Part shown: positions 1 to 5,706 of the stretch, in pieces
Layout: the number at the start of each line of letters is the position of its first letter
Position numbering within the stretch: position 1 is the first letter of the stretch
NCBI GenBank assembly: GCA_029267455.1
Contig: JAJUIX010000083.1
Coordinates: 1-5,983, forward strand
Length of the DNA: 5,983 nucleotides
Reading direction: 5' to 3'
Origin: Enteractinococcus sp.
GTDB lineage: Bacteria; Actinomycetota; Actinomycetes; Actinomycetales; Micrococcaceae
Notes under the pieces: generated by a model
The model's database searches: none
Told to the model about the DNA's origin: nothing
Seen by the model: the letters and a program-made list of their open reading frames with translations, nothing else
Made by a program: the position numbers and the translations under genes

Positions 1-214
1 CATTCTTGGCATTGACACACCGCCTAAGCCGGCTGACGCGGCTGACGCGATCGCCATTGCTATCGCACATGCGTGGCGGGGCGGTTTATTTGGTCGAGGC
101 CTCGATACGGGCAAACTCACCAGCCCAGCCAAACCATCGAAGTTTCCGACTGCCCCTGCGAACCTCACCCCTGCTCAAAAAATGTGGCTCGCCGCAGAGC
201 GCGGAACAGAATGA
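1..214 (+). CDS. ruvC: RuvC, crossover junction endodeoxyribonuclease (C-terminal part)
   Basis: This is the 3' end of the Holliday-junction resolvase gene; the first complete codon begins at base 2, the stop is TGA at 212-214, and 70 residues are visible. RuvC is a dimeric, Mg-dependent nuclease of the RNase H fold that makes paired nicks across a four-way junction. The diagnostic stretch [19 protein letters not shown] lies at visible residues 8-26. Its two aspartates (visible residues 12 and 15) match the last two acidic active-site positions of the family, Asp138 and Asp141 in E. coli. The remaining ~45 residues form a Pro/Ala/Lys-rich tail ([20 protein letters not shown]) that looks unstructured, as in other actinobacterial RuvC proteins. 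The first two catalytic acids and the start codon lie outside the window. ruvA follows after 79 bases, the usual ruvC-ruvA-ruvB order. Identification is firm; completeness of the gene cannot be judged. Confidence 0.93.
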   Translation, partial: ILGIDTPPKPADAADAIAIAIAHAWRGGLFGRGLDTGKLTSPAKPSKFPTAPANLTPAQKMWLAAERGTE

Positions 215-264
215 TACAACGCGTAGAGCGTGTCAGGACTAGCCTGGCATGCTCCACATCAAAC

Positions 265-280
265 GATGGTCTTTGCCATC
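265..280 (+). repeat. Small inverted repeat in the ruvC-ruvA gap
   Basis: GATGG at 265-269 and CCATC at 276-280 form a perfect 5-bp stem with a 6-base loop (TCTTTG). It ends three bases before the ruvA Shine-Dalgarno sequence begins. In the mRNA it could modestly affect ribosome loading on ruvA. It is short enough to be chance, and there is no T-run after it, so it is not a terminator. Confidence 0.3.
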
Positions 281-282
281 AG

Positions 283-288
283 AGGGAG
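283..288 (+). promoter_or_regulatory. Ribosome-binding site of ruvA
   Basis: AGGGAG lies 5 bases ahead of the ATG at 294. It decides the ruvA start: an in-frame start 15 codons upstream (at 249) would add residues unlike any RuvA N-terminus and has no Shine-Dalgarno match, whereas MISSLTGEI at 294 is the canonical RuvA beginning. Confidence 0.8.
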
Positions 289-293
289 AACAC

Positions 294-926
294 ATGATCT
301 CGTCGCTCACCGGCGAAATCCAACACATTGGTACCGAAAGTGCCGTCATAGTCGTAGGCGGAGTTGGTTATGTGTTTTCGGCAAGCCCTACGACGTTATC
401 TGCACTGCGGCTAGGCCAGGAAGTCAGTGTTCAAACCCTCTTGCTGATTCGTGACGATAATCCCGTGCTCTACGGGTTTGGTACTGCAGACGAGCGAGAG
501 ATCTTCGAAACAATGATGACGGTTTCGGGTATTGGCCCTCGAATTGCGCTGGGGGTGCTGTCGGTCTTTCACCCTGATGAAGTGCGTCAACATATCGATC
601 AACAGGACGATAAAGCATTCACAAAAGTTCCCGGAATCGGACCGAAATCTGCTCGACGTATTATTCTAGAACTGTCCGGAAAGTTGGTACCACGTGAGGA
701 ACCGGAATCGCCTGAAGCACGCAACTCCCGTGGAGCCGAACCAGTTTGGAAAGAGCAGGTTCAACAAGCACTGATCGGGCTGGGATGGAATGAGAAGGAT
801 GCGCTCAAGGGTATTCGACTTGCTGTTGAAAATGATCCAGAACTGGCCCAATCCTCAGACGTATCGGCCGCACTCCGAGCAACCTTGCAAAATCTCGGTG
901 AAGGCCAGACAAGGCAGCGTTACTAA
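294..926 (+). CDS. ruvA: RuvA, Holliday junction DNA-binding subunit
   Basis: RuvA binds four-way DNA junctions as a tetramer or octamer, holds them in an open square, and loads the RuvB motor. The protein has 210 residues, close to the family's usual ~200. Three domains can be read: an N-terminal OB-fold (about 1-63, starting MISSLTGEI and ending in LYGFGT); two helix-hairpin-helix motifs, SGIGPRIA at 78-85 and PGIGPKSA at 113-120, which grip the DNA backbone; and, after a Glu/Pro/Arg-rich linker (about 132-150), a C-terminal three-helix domain (about 151-203) that contacts RuvB. The acidic pair D54-D55 in LIRDDN occupies the position of the E. coli acidic pin (Glu55, Asp56) that separates strands at the crossover. 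The start at 294 rather than 249 is chosen on homology and on AGGGAG five bases upstream. ruvB begins only 3 bases after the stop, so the two are co-transcribed and probably translationally coupled. Confidence 0.97.
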   Translation: MISSLTGEIQHIGTESAVIVVGGVGYVFSASPTTLSALRLGQEVSVQTLLLIRDDNPVLYGFGTADEREIFETMMTVSGIGPRIALGVLSVFHPDEVRQHIDQQDDKAFTKVPGIGPKSARRIILELSGKLVPREEPESPEARNSRGAEPVWKEQVQQALIGLGWNEKDALKGIRLAVENDPELAQSSDVSAALRATLQNLGEGQTRQRY

Positions 927-929
927 CCT

Positions 930-2099
930 ATGACTACAGCCGGATCCCCTTCTAATCACGGTGATGATCGCATTGTCACCGGCACTTCCATGAACGAAGA
1001 ACGCGAAGTTGAAGCCGCATTACGCCCAAGAAACCTCTCGGAGTTTGTGGGTCAGCATCGAGTCCGAGACCAACTGTCATTGGTGCTGGAAGCAGCCAAA
1101 CTGCGCGGTGCGACCGCAGATCATATTCTTCTTTCGGGTCCGCCGGGGTTGGGGAAAACGACCCTGTCGATGATCGTGGCAGAGGAAATGAATGCGCCAC
1201 TACGAATTTCCTCTGGCCCCGCGATTCAACATTCCGGGGATTTAGCAGCCATCTTGTCGTCATTAACCGAAGGTGAAGTACTGTTTCTCGACGAGATTCA
1301 CCGAATGTCTCGTCCGGCCGAAGAAATGTTGTACATGGCCATGGAGGATTTCCGCGTCGATATCGTCGTAGGAAAAGGTGCCGGCGCGACATCGATACCT
1401 TTAGAACTCCCACACTTCACCATCGTCGGTGCGACAACCCGCGCAGGACTTTTGCCTGGACCGCTACGCGATCGCTTTGGGTTTACGGGGCATCTCGATT
1501 TCTATTCAACGCAAGAACTCGAAATGGTGCTCCGTAGGTCAGCGGTCATGCTCGATATGAAGCTCACCACTGAAGCGTTCACCGAGATTGCTTCGCGTTC
1601 CCGGGGCACCCCTCGCATCGCAAATCGACTGCTTCGGCGCGTTCGCGACTGGGCGTTGGTCAATCAACTAGACGACGTAGATGCTCAAGCAGCAGCTGCA
1701 GCGTTAGATATGTATGAAGTTGATTCAAAAGGACTAGATCGGTTGGACCGTTCCGTCCTTGACGCGCTTTGCACAAAATTCCACGGGGGACCCGTAGGAC
1801 TGTCGACTCTAGCCATCGCTGTAGGCGAAGAAATCGAAACCGTCGAAACAGTAGCCGAACCGTACTTAGTACGTGAGGGCTTCCTCGGCAGAACACCCCG
1901 CGGGCGGATCGCGATGCCAGCGGCCTGGGAGCATTTGGGCTTAGTGCCGCCCGAAGATGCATCAGCACAGGGGCTATGGTCTCTCATTCCGGATGATTCG
2001 ACTGCACTAGCCAAGACTTCGCAGCAGAATGAAGCCCGAGATGCCTATGGCCATCAAGAGAATCTGGACGGCATCTTGTATTTTGATGACCGTGACTGA
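930..2099 (+). CDS. ruvB: RuvB, Holliday junction branch-migration AAA+ ATPase
   Basis: RuvB is the hexameric-ring DNA translocase that pumps duplex DNA through the RuvA-bound junction, using ATP. All core AAA+ elements are present in the 389-residue product: Walker A GPPGLGKT at 70-77, Walker B LFLDEIH at 118-124, sensor 1 GATTRAG at 167-173, the arginine-finger segment LRDRFG at 179-184, and sensor 2 [13 protein letters not shown] at 225-237. The C-terminal winged-helix DNA-binding domain spans about 265-338, with HGGPVGL (285-291) and GRTPRGR (320-326). The family is usually 330-350 residues. This protein has an N-terminal lead of about 25 residues before [15 protein letters not shown] and an extra C-terminal tail of about 50 residues. 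The ATG at 930 follows the ruvA stop by 3 bases but has no good Shine-Dalgarno sequence (only AAGG about 15 bases upstream), which suggests coupling to ruvA translation. A second in-frame ATG at 990 ([11 protein letters not shown]) also lacks one and would still give a complete enzyme. No LexA-type SOS box is visible in the available upstream sequence. Confidence 0.97.
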   Translation: MTTAGSPSNHGDDRIVTGTSMNEEREVEAALRPRNLSEFVGQHRVRDQLSLVLEAAKLRGATADHILLSGPPGLGKTTLSMIVAEEMNAPLRISSGPAIQHSGDLAAILSSLTEGEVLFLDEIHRMSRPAEEMLYMAMEDFRVDIVVGKGAGATSIPLELPHFTIVGATTRAGLLPGPLRDRFGFTGHLDFYSTQELEMVLRRSAVMLDMKLTTEAFTEIASRSRGTPRIANRLLRRVRDWALVNQLDDVDAQAAAAALDMYEVDSKGLDRLDRSVLDALCTKFHGGPVGLSTLAIAVGEEIETVETVAEPYLVREGFLGRTPRGRIAMPAAWEHLGLVPPEDASAQGLWSLIPDDSTALAKTSQQNEARDAYGHQENLDGILYFDDRD

Positions 2100-2114
2100 G
2101 GTACTGCCGAGCTC

Positions 2115-2155
2115 GCCCGGCTTTCATCCGGCAATTCACGATATTTGGACCGGGC
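2115..2155 (+). repeat. Imperfect dyad after ruvB
   Basis: GCCCGG at 2115-2120 is matched by its reverse complement CCGGGC at 2150-2155, 29 bases apart; CCGG at 2128-2131 offers a competing short pairing with 2117-2120. There is no T-run after either, so this is at best a weak or factor-dependent stop for the ruv transcript. It may be chance in GC-rich intergenic DNA. Confidence 0.25.
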
Positions 2156-2164
2156 CATTAGGAT
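2135..2164 (+). promoter_or_regulatory. Possible promoter ahead of yajC
   Basis: TTCACG at 2135-2140 and TAGGAT at 2159-2164 are 18 bases apart and resemble the -35 (TTGACA) and -10 (TANNNT) boxes of the housekeeping sigma factor of actinobacteria. This is the best-looking pair in the 162-base gap between ruvB and yajC and would give a leader of roughly 90 bases. The match is partial and could be chance. Near the 3' end of the gap, GTGCA at 2215-2219 and TGCAC at 2226-2230 form a small inverted repeat of unknown meaning. Confidence 0.25.
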
Positions 2165-2261
2165 AGGCTCAGACATTGTGTGTTAATTACCGCAAACGCG
2201 GCGATTGACCGTGAGTGCATTCCTGTGCACAAATACAAAGCAGATAGTTGGTAGATCACGA

Positions 2262-2720
2262 ATGACTTATAACGCTGAATTAGCCACCGTGCTTGCCCAG
2301 GCCGAAGGCGGTCAGGAAGGCGGTTCAGGCATGTTTATGCTTCTCATGTTGGCAGTGCTTGCTCTGCTGTTCTTCATGATGATCCGTCGTAGCCGCAAAG
2401 CAATGAAAACCCAACAGGAGCAGCGCGCCTCATTACAGCCGGGCATGCAGGTCATGACGACCTTTGGGCTCTACGGCACTATTACTGAAGTGGACCATCA
2501 CGATAACAAGGCTGTGATGGAGCTTTCCCCAGGTCAGTATGCCACCGTGCACTTGCAAGCGATTGGTCAGGTTGTCGAAGAAACTGACGTTGAGGAACTG
2601 CCTGAATCAGATATCACTGTCGATGACATCCCGGATTATCCGGAGCAGGCTGCACCAGATTCCAAGGACACTGAATATGGGTCGGAATACAAAGATCCGC
2701 GTGACGAACGCGATAAGTAA
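2262..2720 (+). CDS. yajC: YajC, Sec translocon accessory subunit
   Basis: YajC is a small single-span inner-membrane protein that associates with SecD and SecF and, through them, with the SecYEG channel. The product has 152 residues: a short N-terminal segment (MTYNAELATVLAQAEGGQEG), one strongly hydrophobic transmembrane helix at about 24-41, a basic juxtamembrane stretch RRSRKAMKTQQEQR at 42-55 that places the rest in the cytoplasm by the positive-inside rule, and then the family core SLQPGMQVMTTFGLYGTI at 57-74. The last 45 residues or so are highly acidic and look disordered; the E. coli protein (about 110 residues) lacks such a tail. The ATG at 2262 is preferred because the N-terminus then has normal family length, with a partial Shine-Dalgarno match (GGTAGA, 6 bases ahead). 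A TTG at 2205 is in frame but unsupported. secD follows after 53 bases with no terminator between them, so the two are probably one operon. Confidence 0.93.
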   Translation: MTYNAELATVLAQAEGGQEGGSGMFMLLMLAVLALLFFMMIRRSRKAMKTQQEQRASLQPGMQVMTTFGLYGTITEVDHHDNKAVMELSPGQYATVHLQAIGQVVEETDVEELPESDITVDDIPDYPEQAAPDSKDTEYGSEYKDPRDERDK

Positions 2721-2773
2721 CCCACAGTACATTCCTGGCTAACGAAACAGAACATTGAAAGTCCTTAATATCT

Positions 2774-4513
2774 ATGGCGTCTAAGACCCCGCAATCTCGT
2801 GCCCGACGATCCTTGACATGGTTAGCCGTAATTCTTGTCGGCCTGGGTGCCATCTTGGGTATCGGCATTGCGACGAATAATACCGACGGTACCCCGTTAC
2901 TAGCGCTGGATCTCGAGGGAGGTACCCAGATGGTACTGTCCCCAGAAACCTCGACCGGTGAAGCAGTTACTTCAGAACAGATGAACCAGGCTGTCGAGAT
3001 TATTCGACAGCGCGTCGACGGTACAGGCGTCTCAGAGGCCGAGATCAATACGCAAGGTGACAATAATGTCGTCGTCTCAATGCCCGGTAGCCCGGATGAA
3101 CAAACCCGGGAACTGATTCAGGCCTCAGCAAATATGGAATTCCGCTCGGTCATTACTGCGGGTTCATTCACAGCTACCCCAGAAGAAGAGCGAGTAGATG
3201 TCTCAGAAATCCCCGAACCTGAGGCTGAGCCAGAGCATGGGTCAGACCCCAACTGGATAACGCCGGAGCTTTATGATGAGTTCCAAAGCTACGACTGCAC
3301 GGCCCCGGATGCTGGTCAGGTACGAGACAATCTTCCTGCGGATGAAGCGGTCGTGGCCTGTGATTTCGAAATGGGCACCAAATACATCTTGGGCCCAGTC
3401 GAGATTTCAGGTGATCAAATCGATTCAGCTGAGCACGGGATGGCTTCCACCCCTACCGGTGTGGCTGCGAACCAGTGGGTAGTAAACATCACCTTCGAAG
3501 ACGAGGGCGCCGAGGCATTTCGTGAAGTTACTCAGCGTTTGACAGGCATGAGCTCCCCGCAGAATCAGTTCGCTATTCTTTTAGATGGTCAGATCGTATC
3601 GGCGCCTGCCTCGCAGGCGGTCATTACTGATGGTCGAGCCCAGATCTCGGGGAACTTCGATGAACAAAGCGCCGCGCAACTTGCAGAACAACTCGAGTAT
3701 GGTGCACTGCCGATTTCGTTTGAGGTCGAGTCAGAACAGCAGATTTCAGCGACCCTGGGCCAAGATCAGCTATTTTGGGGGCTGATCGCAGGACTTATCG
3801 GACTGGCCTTGGTTGCGATCTATCAGTTCTTCCAGTACCGTGCTCTCGGCCTGGTGACGCTCACTTCCATTGTCATTATGGGAGTCTTGACCTACCTGGC
3901 AATTGTTCTGCTGGGGTGGTCCGATAACTATCGGCTGTCTTTAGCGGGCATCGCTGGCATTATTGTTTCCATTGGTCTCACAGCGGACTCCTTTATTGTC
4001 TACTTCGAACGTATCAAGGACGAGATGCGTAACGGCAGGCCTTTCGAATCGGCTGTGAATTACGGGTGGGATCGTGCGAAACGAACCATTACGGTTTCAA
4101 AGTTCGTCAACATTTTGGCTTCGGTTGTCTTGTTCTTCGTAGCGGTGGGGAATGTGCGTGGTTTCGCCTTCACGCTCGGCCTGACTTCGATTGCGGACTT
4201 GATCGTCGTATTCTTATTCACTCATCCCGTCATGCAGTTGCTGGCTCAGACGAAATTCTTTGCAAGTGGACATCCGATGTCGGGAATGGACCCTTCATTG
4301 CTGGGACGAAAACCTTTGTACGAGGGAGCTGGACGTGTCCGCGAGTTCCGACCAGAAAGTGAAGTCGCTGGTCATCGCACAAAGAGGAACCGGCGTTCGA
4401 GTAAAGAAGCCCAACGACGGCAAACCATTGCAGAACGTCGTGCCGCTGAGCGCGCAGAAGCCGCCCAAACATCGAAATCCTCGGATTACGAGCCTGTACA
4501 GGAGGACTCATGA
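2774..4513 (+). CDS. secD: SecD, proton-motive-force-driven protein translocase subunit
   Basis: SecD pairs with SecF in the RND-like membrane complex that uses the proton gradient to help pull exported proteins out of the SecYEG channel. The product has 579 residues: a first transmembrane helix at about 14-34; the signature LDLEGGTQMVL at 45-55; a large extracytoplasmic region to about 330, with SAPASQAVITDGRAQISGNF (276-295) and LEYGALPISFE (308-318); then five more predicted membrane helices between about 333 and 490. The conserved membrane aspartate needed for proton transport is present as D405 in GLTADSFIVYFERIKDE (E. coli GMAVDANVLIFERI, Asp519). Residues 131-205 form an acidic insertion with two cysteines (C175, C196), a feature of the actinobacterial type. 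The last ~60 residues are an Arg/Lys/Glu-rich cytoplasmic tail. The ATG at 2774 has only a weak Shine-Dalgarno sequence (GAAAG, 12 bases ahead) but gives the expected N-terminus. The stop overlaps the secF start by 4 bases. Confidence 0.97.
   Translation: MASKTPQSRARRSLTWLAVILVGLGAILGIGIATNNTDGTPLLALDLEGGTQMVLSPETSTGEAVTSEQMNQAVEIIRQRVDGTGVSEAEINTQGDNNVVVSMPGSPDEQTRELIQASANMEFRSVITAGSFTATPEEERVDVSEIPEPEAEPEHGSDPNWITPELYDEFQSYDCTAPDAGQVRDNLPADEAVVACDFEMGTKYILGPVEISGDQIDSAEHGMASTPTGVAANQWVVNITFEDEGAEAFREVTQRLTGMSSPQNQFAILLDGQIVSAPASQAVITDGRAQISGNFDEQSAAQLAEQLEYGALPISFEVESEQQISATLGQDQLFWGLIAGLIGLALVAIYQFFQYRALGLVTLTSIVIMGVLTYLAIVLLGWSDNYRLSLAGIAGIIVSIGLTADSFIVYFERIKDEMRNGRPFESAVNYGWDRAKRTITVSKFVNILASVVLFFVAVGNVRGFAFTLGLTSIADLIVVFLFTHPVMQLLAQTKFFASGHPMSGMDPSLLGRKPLYEGAGRVREFRPESEVAGHRTKRNRRSSKEAQRRQTIAERRAAERAEAAQTSKSSDYEPVQEDS
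4500..4505 (+). promoter_or_regulatory. Ribosome-binding site of secF inside secD
   Basis: A full AGGAGG sits in the last codons of secD, 4 bases before the secF ATG at 4510. Together with the ATGA stop/start overlap (4510-4513) it fixes the secF start and indicates tightly coupled translation, which suits two subunits needed in equal amounts. Confidence 0.85.
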
Positions 4514-5532
4514 GTCGCTTAGCAACGTGGGGCAATGAGCTCTATGCGGGCAAGAAGTCATATCCATTCGTTCAAAAATGGAAGACTTGGTTCCTTATCG
4601 CATTGATGCTGCTGGTTGTCGCGGGAGGCATCACAGCACTACGCGGAGGTTTCAACCTAGGCATCGAGTTCCGCGGCGGATCCGAGTTTACGGTCTCCGC
4701 CGTAGAAAATACCGATCCGGCCATCGGGGAAGAGGCCGTTACAGATGTCATCCCAGAAGCAGAAGCCACCGCGACAAATATCGCGCCGGGTACTGTCCGG
4801 GTCCAGACAACAGAGCTCACCGATGAGCAAACCCTACAGGTCGCCAGTAATCTCGAGGACGGCTATAACGTTTCTGCGGAACAAGTCACGTCCAACTTCG
4901 TAGGCCCGACGTGGGGTGCAGCGGTTTCGCAGCAAATGTTCATTGGCCTGATCGTCTTCCTCGTGCTCGTGGCACTATATCTGGCATTTTATTTCCGGAC
5001 GTGGAAAATGTCGGCCGCCGCCATCGTTGGCTTACTCTATGTTGTCGCGCTCACCGTCGGGATTTATGGGGCGGTGGGCTTCGAGGTCACCCCACCTGCC
5101 ATTATTGGATTCTTATTGATTTTGTCGTATTCACTGTATGACACCGTGGTGGTCTTCGATAAAATCCGAGAAAACACGCAACGCTTGGAGGAGGACCGAA
5201 GGCGTACTTTTGATGAATTAGTAAATCTGGCAGTCAATCAAACTCTGGTGCGGTCAATCACGACCTCGATTGTGGGGATTCTGCCAGTCGGTTCAATTCT
5301 GTTTATCGGTGCGGGTCTGCTCGGAGCCGGTACCCTACGAGATATTTCGCTATCGATCTTTGTAGGGATCATCGTCGGGACTTTAGCGACGCTATTCATC
5401 CAGGCGCCGCTATATGCATTATTCCGTAGGAACGAACCAGCAATCCAAGACCGCGACGCAAGGATTCTTCGTCGTCGACCTACTGGTGATGAGACTGTCG
5501 AAGAAACTACGCCCACTGCAACTTCAAGTTAA
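4510..5532 (+). CDS. secF: SecF, protein translocase subunit
   Basis: SecF is the partner of SecD and forms the second half of its six-plus-six helix membrane module. The 340-residue product shows a first membrane helix at about 26-45, the family signature FNLGIEFRGGSEF at 48-60, an extracytoplasmic domain of roughly 85 residues, the VGPTWGAAVS motif at 131-140 leading into helix 2 (about 141-161), and four further helices up to about 305. The conserved charged membrane motif LSYSLYDTVVVFDKIREN is at 205-222; D211 matches the functionally important Asp213 of E. coli SecF. NQTLVRSITTSI at 243-254 is also typical. The C-terminus is a short Arg-rich then Thr/Glu-rich cytoplasmic tail. Length is normal for the family. 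The ATG overlaps the secD stop, with AGGAGG four bases ahead. A strong hairpin begins about 31 bases after the stop and probably closes the transcript. Confidence 0.97.
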   Translation: MSRLATWGNELYAGKKSYPFVQKWKTWFLIALMLLVVAGGITALRGGFNLGIEFRGGSEFTVSAVENTDPAIGEEAVTDVIPEAEATATNIAPGTVRVQTTELTDEQTLQVASNLEDGYNVSAEQVTSNFVGPTWGAAVSQQMFIGLIVFLVLVALYLAFYFRTWKMSAAAIVGLLYVVALTVGIYGAVGFEVTPPAIIGFLLILSYSLYDTVVVFDKIRENTQRLEEDRRRTFDELVNLAVNQTLVRSITTSIVGILPVGSILFIGAGLLGAGTLRDISLSIFVGIIVGTLATLFIQAPLYALFRRNEPAIQDRDARILRRRPTGDETVEETTPTATSS

Positions 5533-5553
5533 TGCGTTTGCGAAGTTAACTAT

Positions 5554-5578
5554 GTTGTAGGACCTGCTGTCCTGTAGC
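5554..5578 (+). repeat. Alternative pairing 5' of the terminator hairpin
   Basis: AGGAC at 5559-5563 pairs with GTCCT at 5569-5573, and with U-G wobbles the RNA helix extends to ten pairs (5554-5563 with 5569-5578, five-base loop). It uses the same bases as the 5' arm of the large hairpin, so the two folds exclude each other. This resembles the layout of an attenuator, but no regulator or ligand site is recognised. Confidence 0.35.
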
Positions 5579-5604
5579 GTTAATGTCAAGCTACAGGACA
5601 GCAG
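5564..5604 (+). terminator. Perfect 15-bp hairpin after secF, probable terminator
   Basis: CTGCTGTCCTGTAGC at 5564-5578 and its exact reverse complement at 5590-5604 are separated by an 11-base loop. The hairpin lies 31 bases beyond the secF stop and is the only strong stem in the window, so it most likely ends the yajC-secD-secF transcript. No T-run follows; T-less hairpins are proposed to act as terminators in actinobacteria, but an mRNA-stabilising or regulatory role is also possible. Confidence 0.6.
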
Positions 5605-5615
5605 CCGTTAAACGG
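5605..5615 (+). repeat. Short palindrome next to the hairpin
   Basis: CCGTTAAACGG is a perfect 5-bp dyad around one base. It begins immediately after the last base of the 15-bp hairpin, so in RNA it could stack on it. The function is unknown; it may be part of the terminator or chance. Confidence 0.35.
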
Positions 5616-5635
5616 ATGTTCGGAGGTAGCTGAGA

Positions 5636-5645
5636 ACTCATGAGT
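5636..5645 (+). repeat. Ten-base palindrome ACTCATGAGT
   Basis: A perfect 10-base palindrome 62 bases ahead of the rel start. The same ten bases occur at 4506-4515, across the secF start codon. Its ATG could open a six-codon reading frame (5640-5660, MSAFYK), but the nearest GGAGG (5622-5626) is 13 bases away, too far for a convincing leader peptide. Confidence 0.3.
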
Positions 5646-5652
5646 GCGTTCT

Positions 5653-5670
5653 ATAAGTGAGTACACTTAT
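5653..5670. promoter_or_regulatory. Operator-like inverted repeat in the rel upstream region
   Basis: ATAAGTG at 5653-5659 and CACTTAT at 5664-5670 form a perfect 7-bp dyad around four bases (AGTA), the usual size of a site for a dimeric helix-turn-helix regulator. It lies 37-54 bases ahead of the rel start. Nearby promoter-like elements are TACAGT (5675-5680) and TATAAG (5652-5657) as possible -10 boxes; with either one the dyad would overlap the promoter. No clear -35 box is visible. The regulator is unknown and the site is inferred from symmetry and position only. Confidence 0.4.
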
Positions 5671-5697
5671 CCGTTACAGTTGAATGTGTCAAAGAGG

Positions 5698-5702
5698 GGA
5701 GG
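5698..5702 (+). promoter_or_regulatory. Ribosome-binding site of rel
   Basis: GGAGG, within the purine run GAGGGGAGGGG at 5694-5704, lies 4 bases ahead of the GTG at 5707. It is the reason for choosing this non-ATG start. Confidence 0.75.
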
Positions 5703-5706
5703 GGTT

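Noticed and set aside
249..293. Upstream extension of ruvA (MLHIKRWSLPSEGEH)
   Set aside because: Not like any RuvA N-terminus; the strong ribosome-binding site at 283-288 points to the ATG at 294.
976..1413. 145-codon open frame on the minus strand inside ruvB
   Set aside because: It lies fully opposite the conserved ATPase core, has Arg/Leu/Pro-rich composition typical of an antisense shadow, and resembles no family I know.
1685..2014. Minus-strand frames of 109 and 102 codons opposite the 3' part of ruvB
   Set aside because: Both are overlapped by the real gene and by each other in different frames; no ribosome-binding site or recognisable domain.
2205..2261. TTG-started extension of yajC
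   Set aside because: No Shine-Dalgarno sequence, and it would put 19 unusual residues, including a cysteine, ahead of a normal YajC N-terminus.
2614..3063. 149-codon minus-strand frame crossing the yajC-secD junction
   Set aside because: It covers the ends of two well-supported genes on the other strand, and the translation has no domain-like pattern.
3603..3619. CGCCTGC-CTC-GCAGGCG inverted repeat (7-bp stem) inside secD
   Set aside because: It encodes the conserved SAPASQAV segment; the symmetry is explained by codon choice at Ala/Ser/Gln codons, and an intragenic terminator here would make no sense.
4510..4513. secD/secF overlap as a possible frameshift or annotation error
   Set aside because: The ATGA overlap with AGGAGG in front is a standard translational-coupling arrangement, and both proteins are full length.
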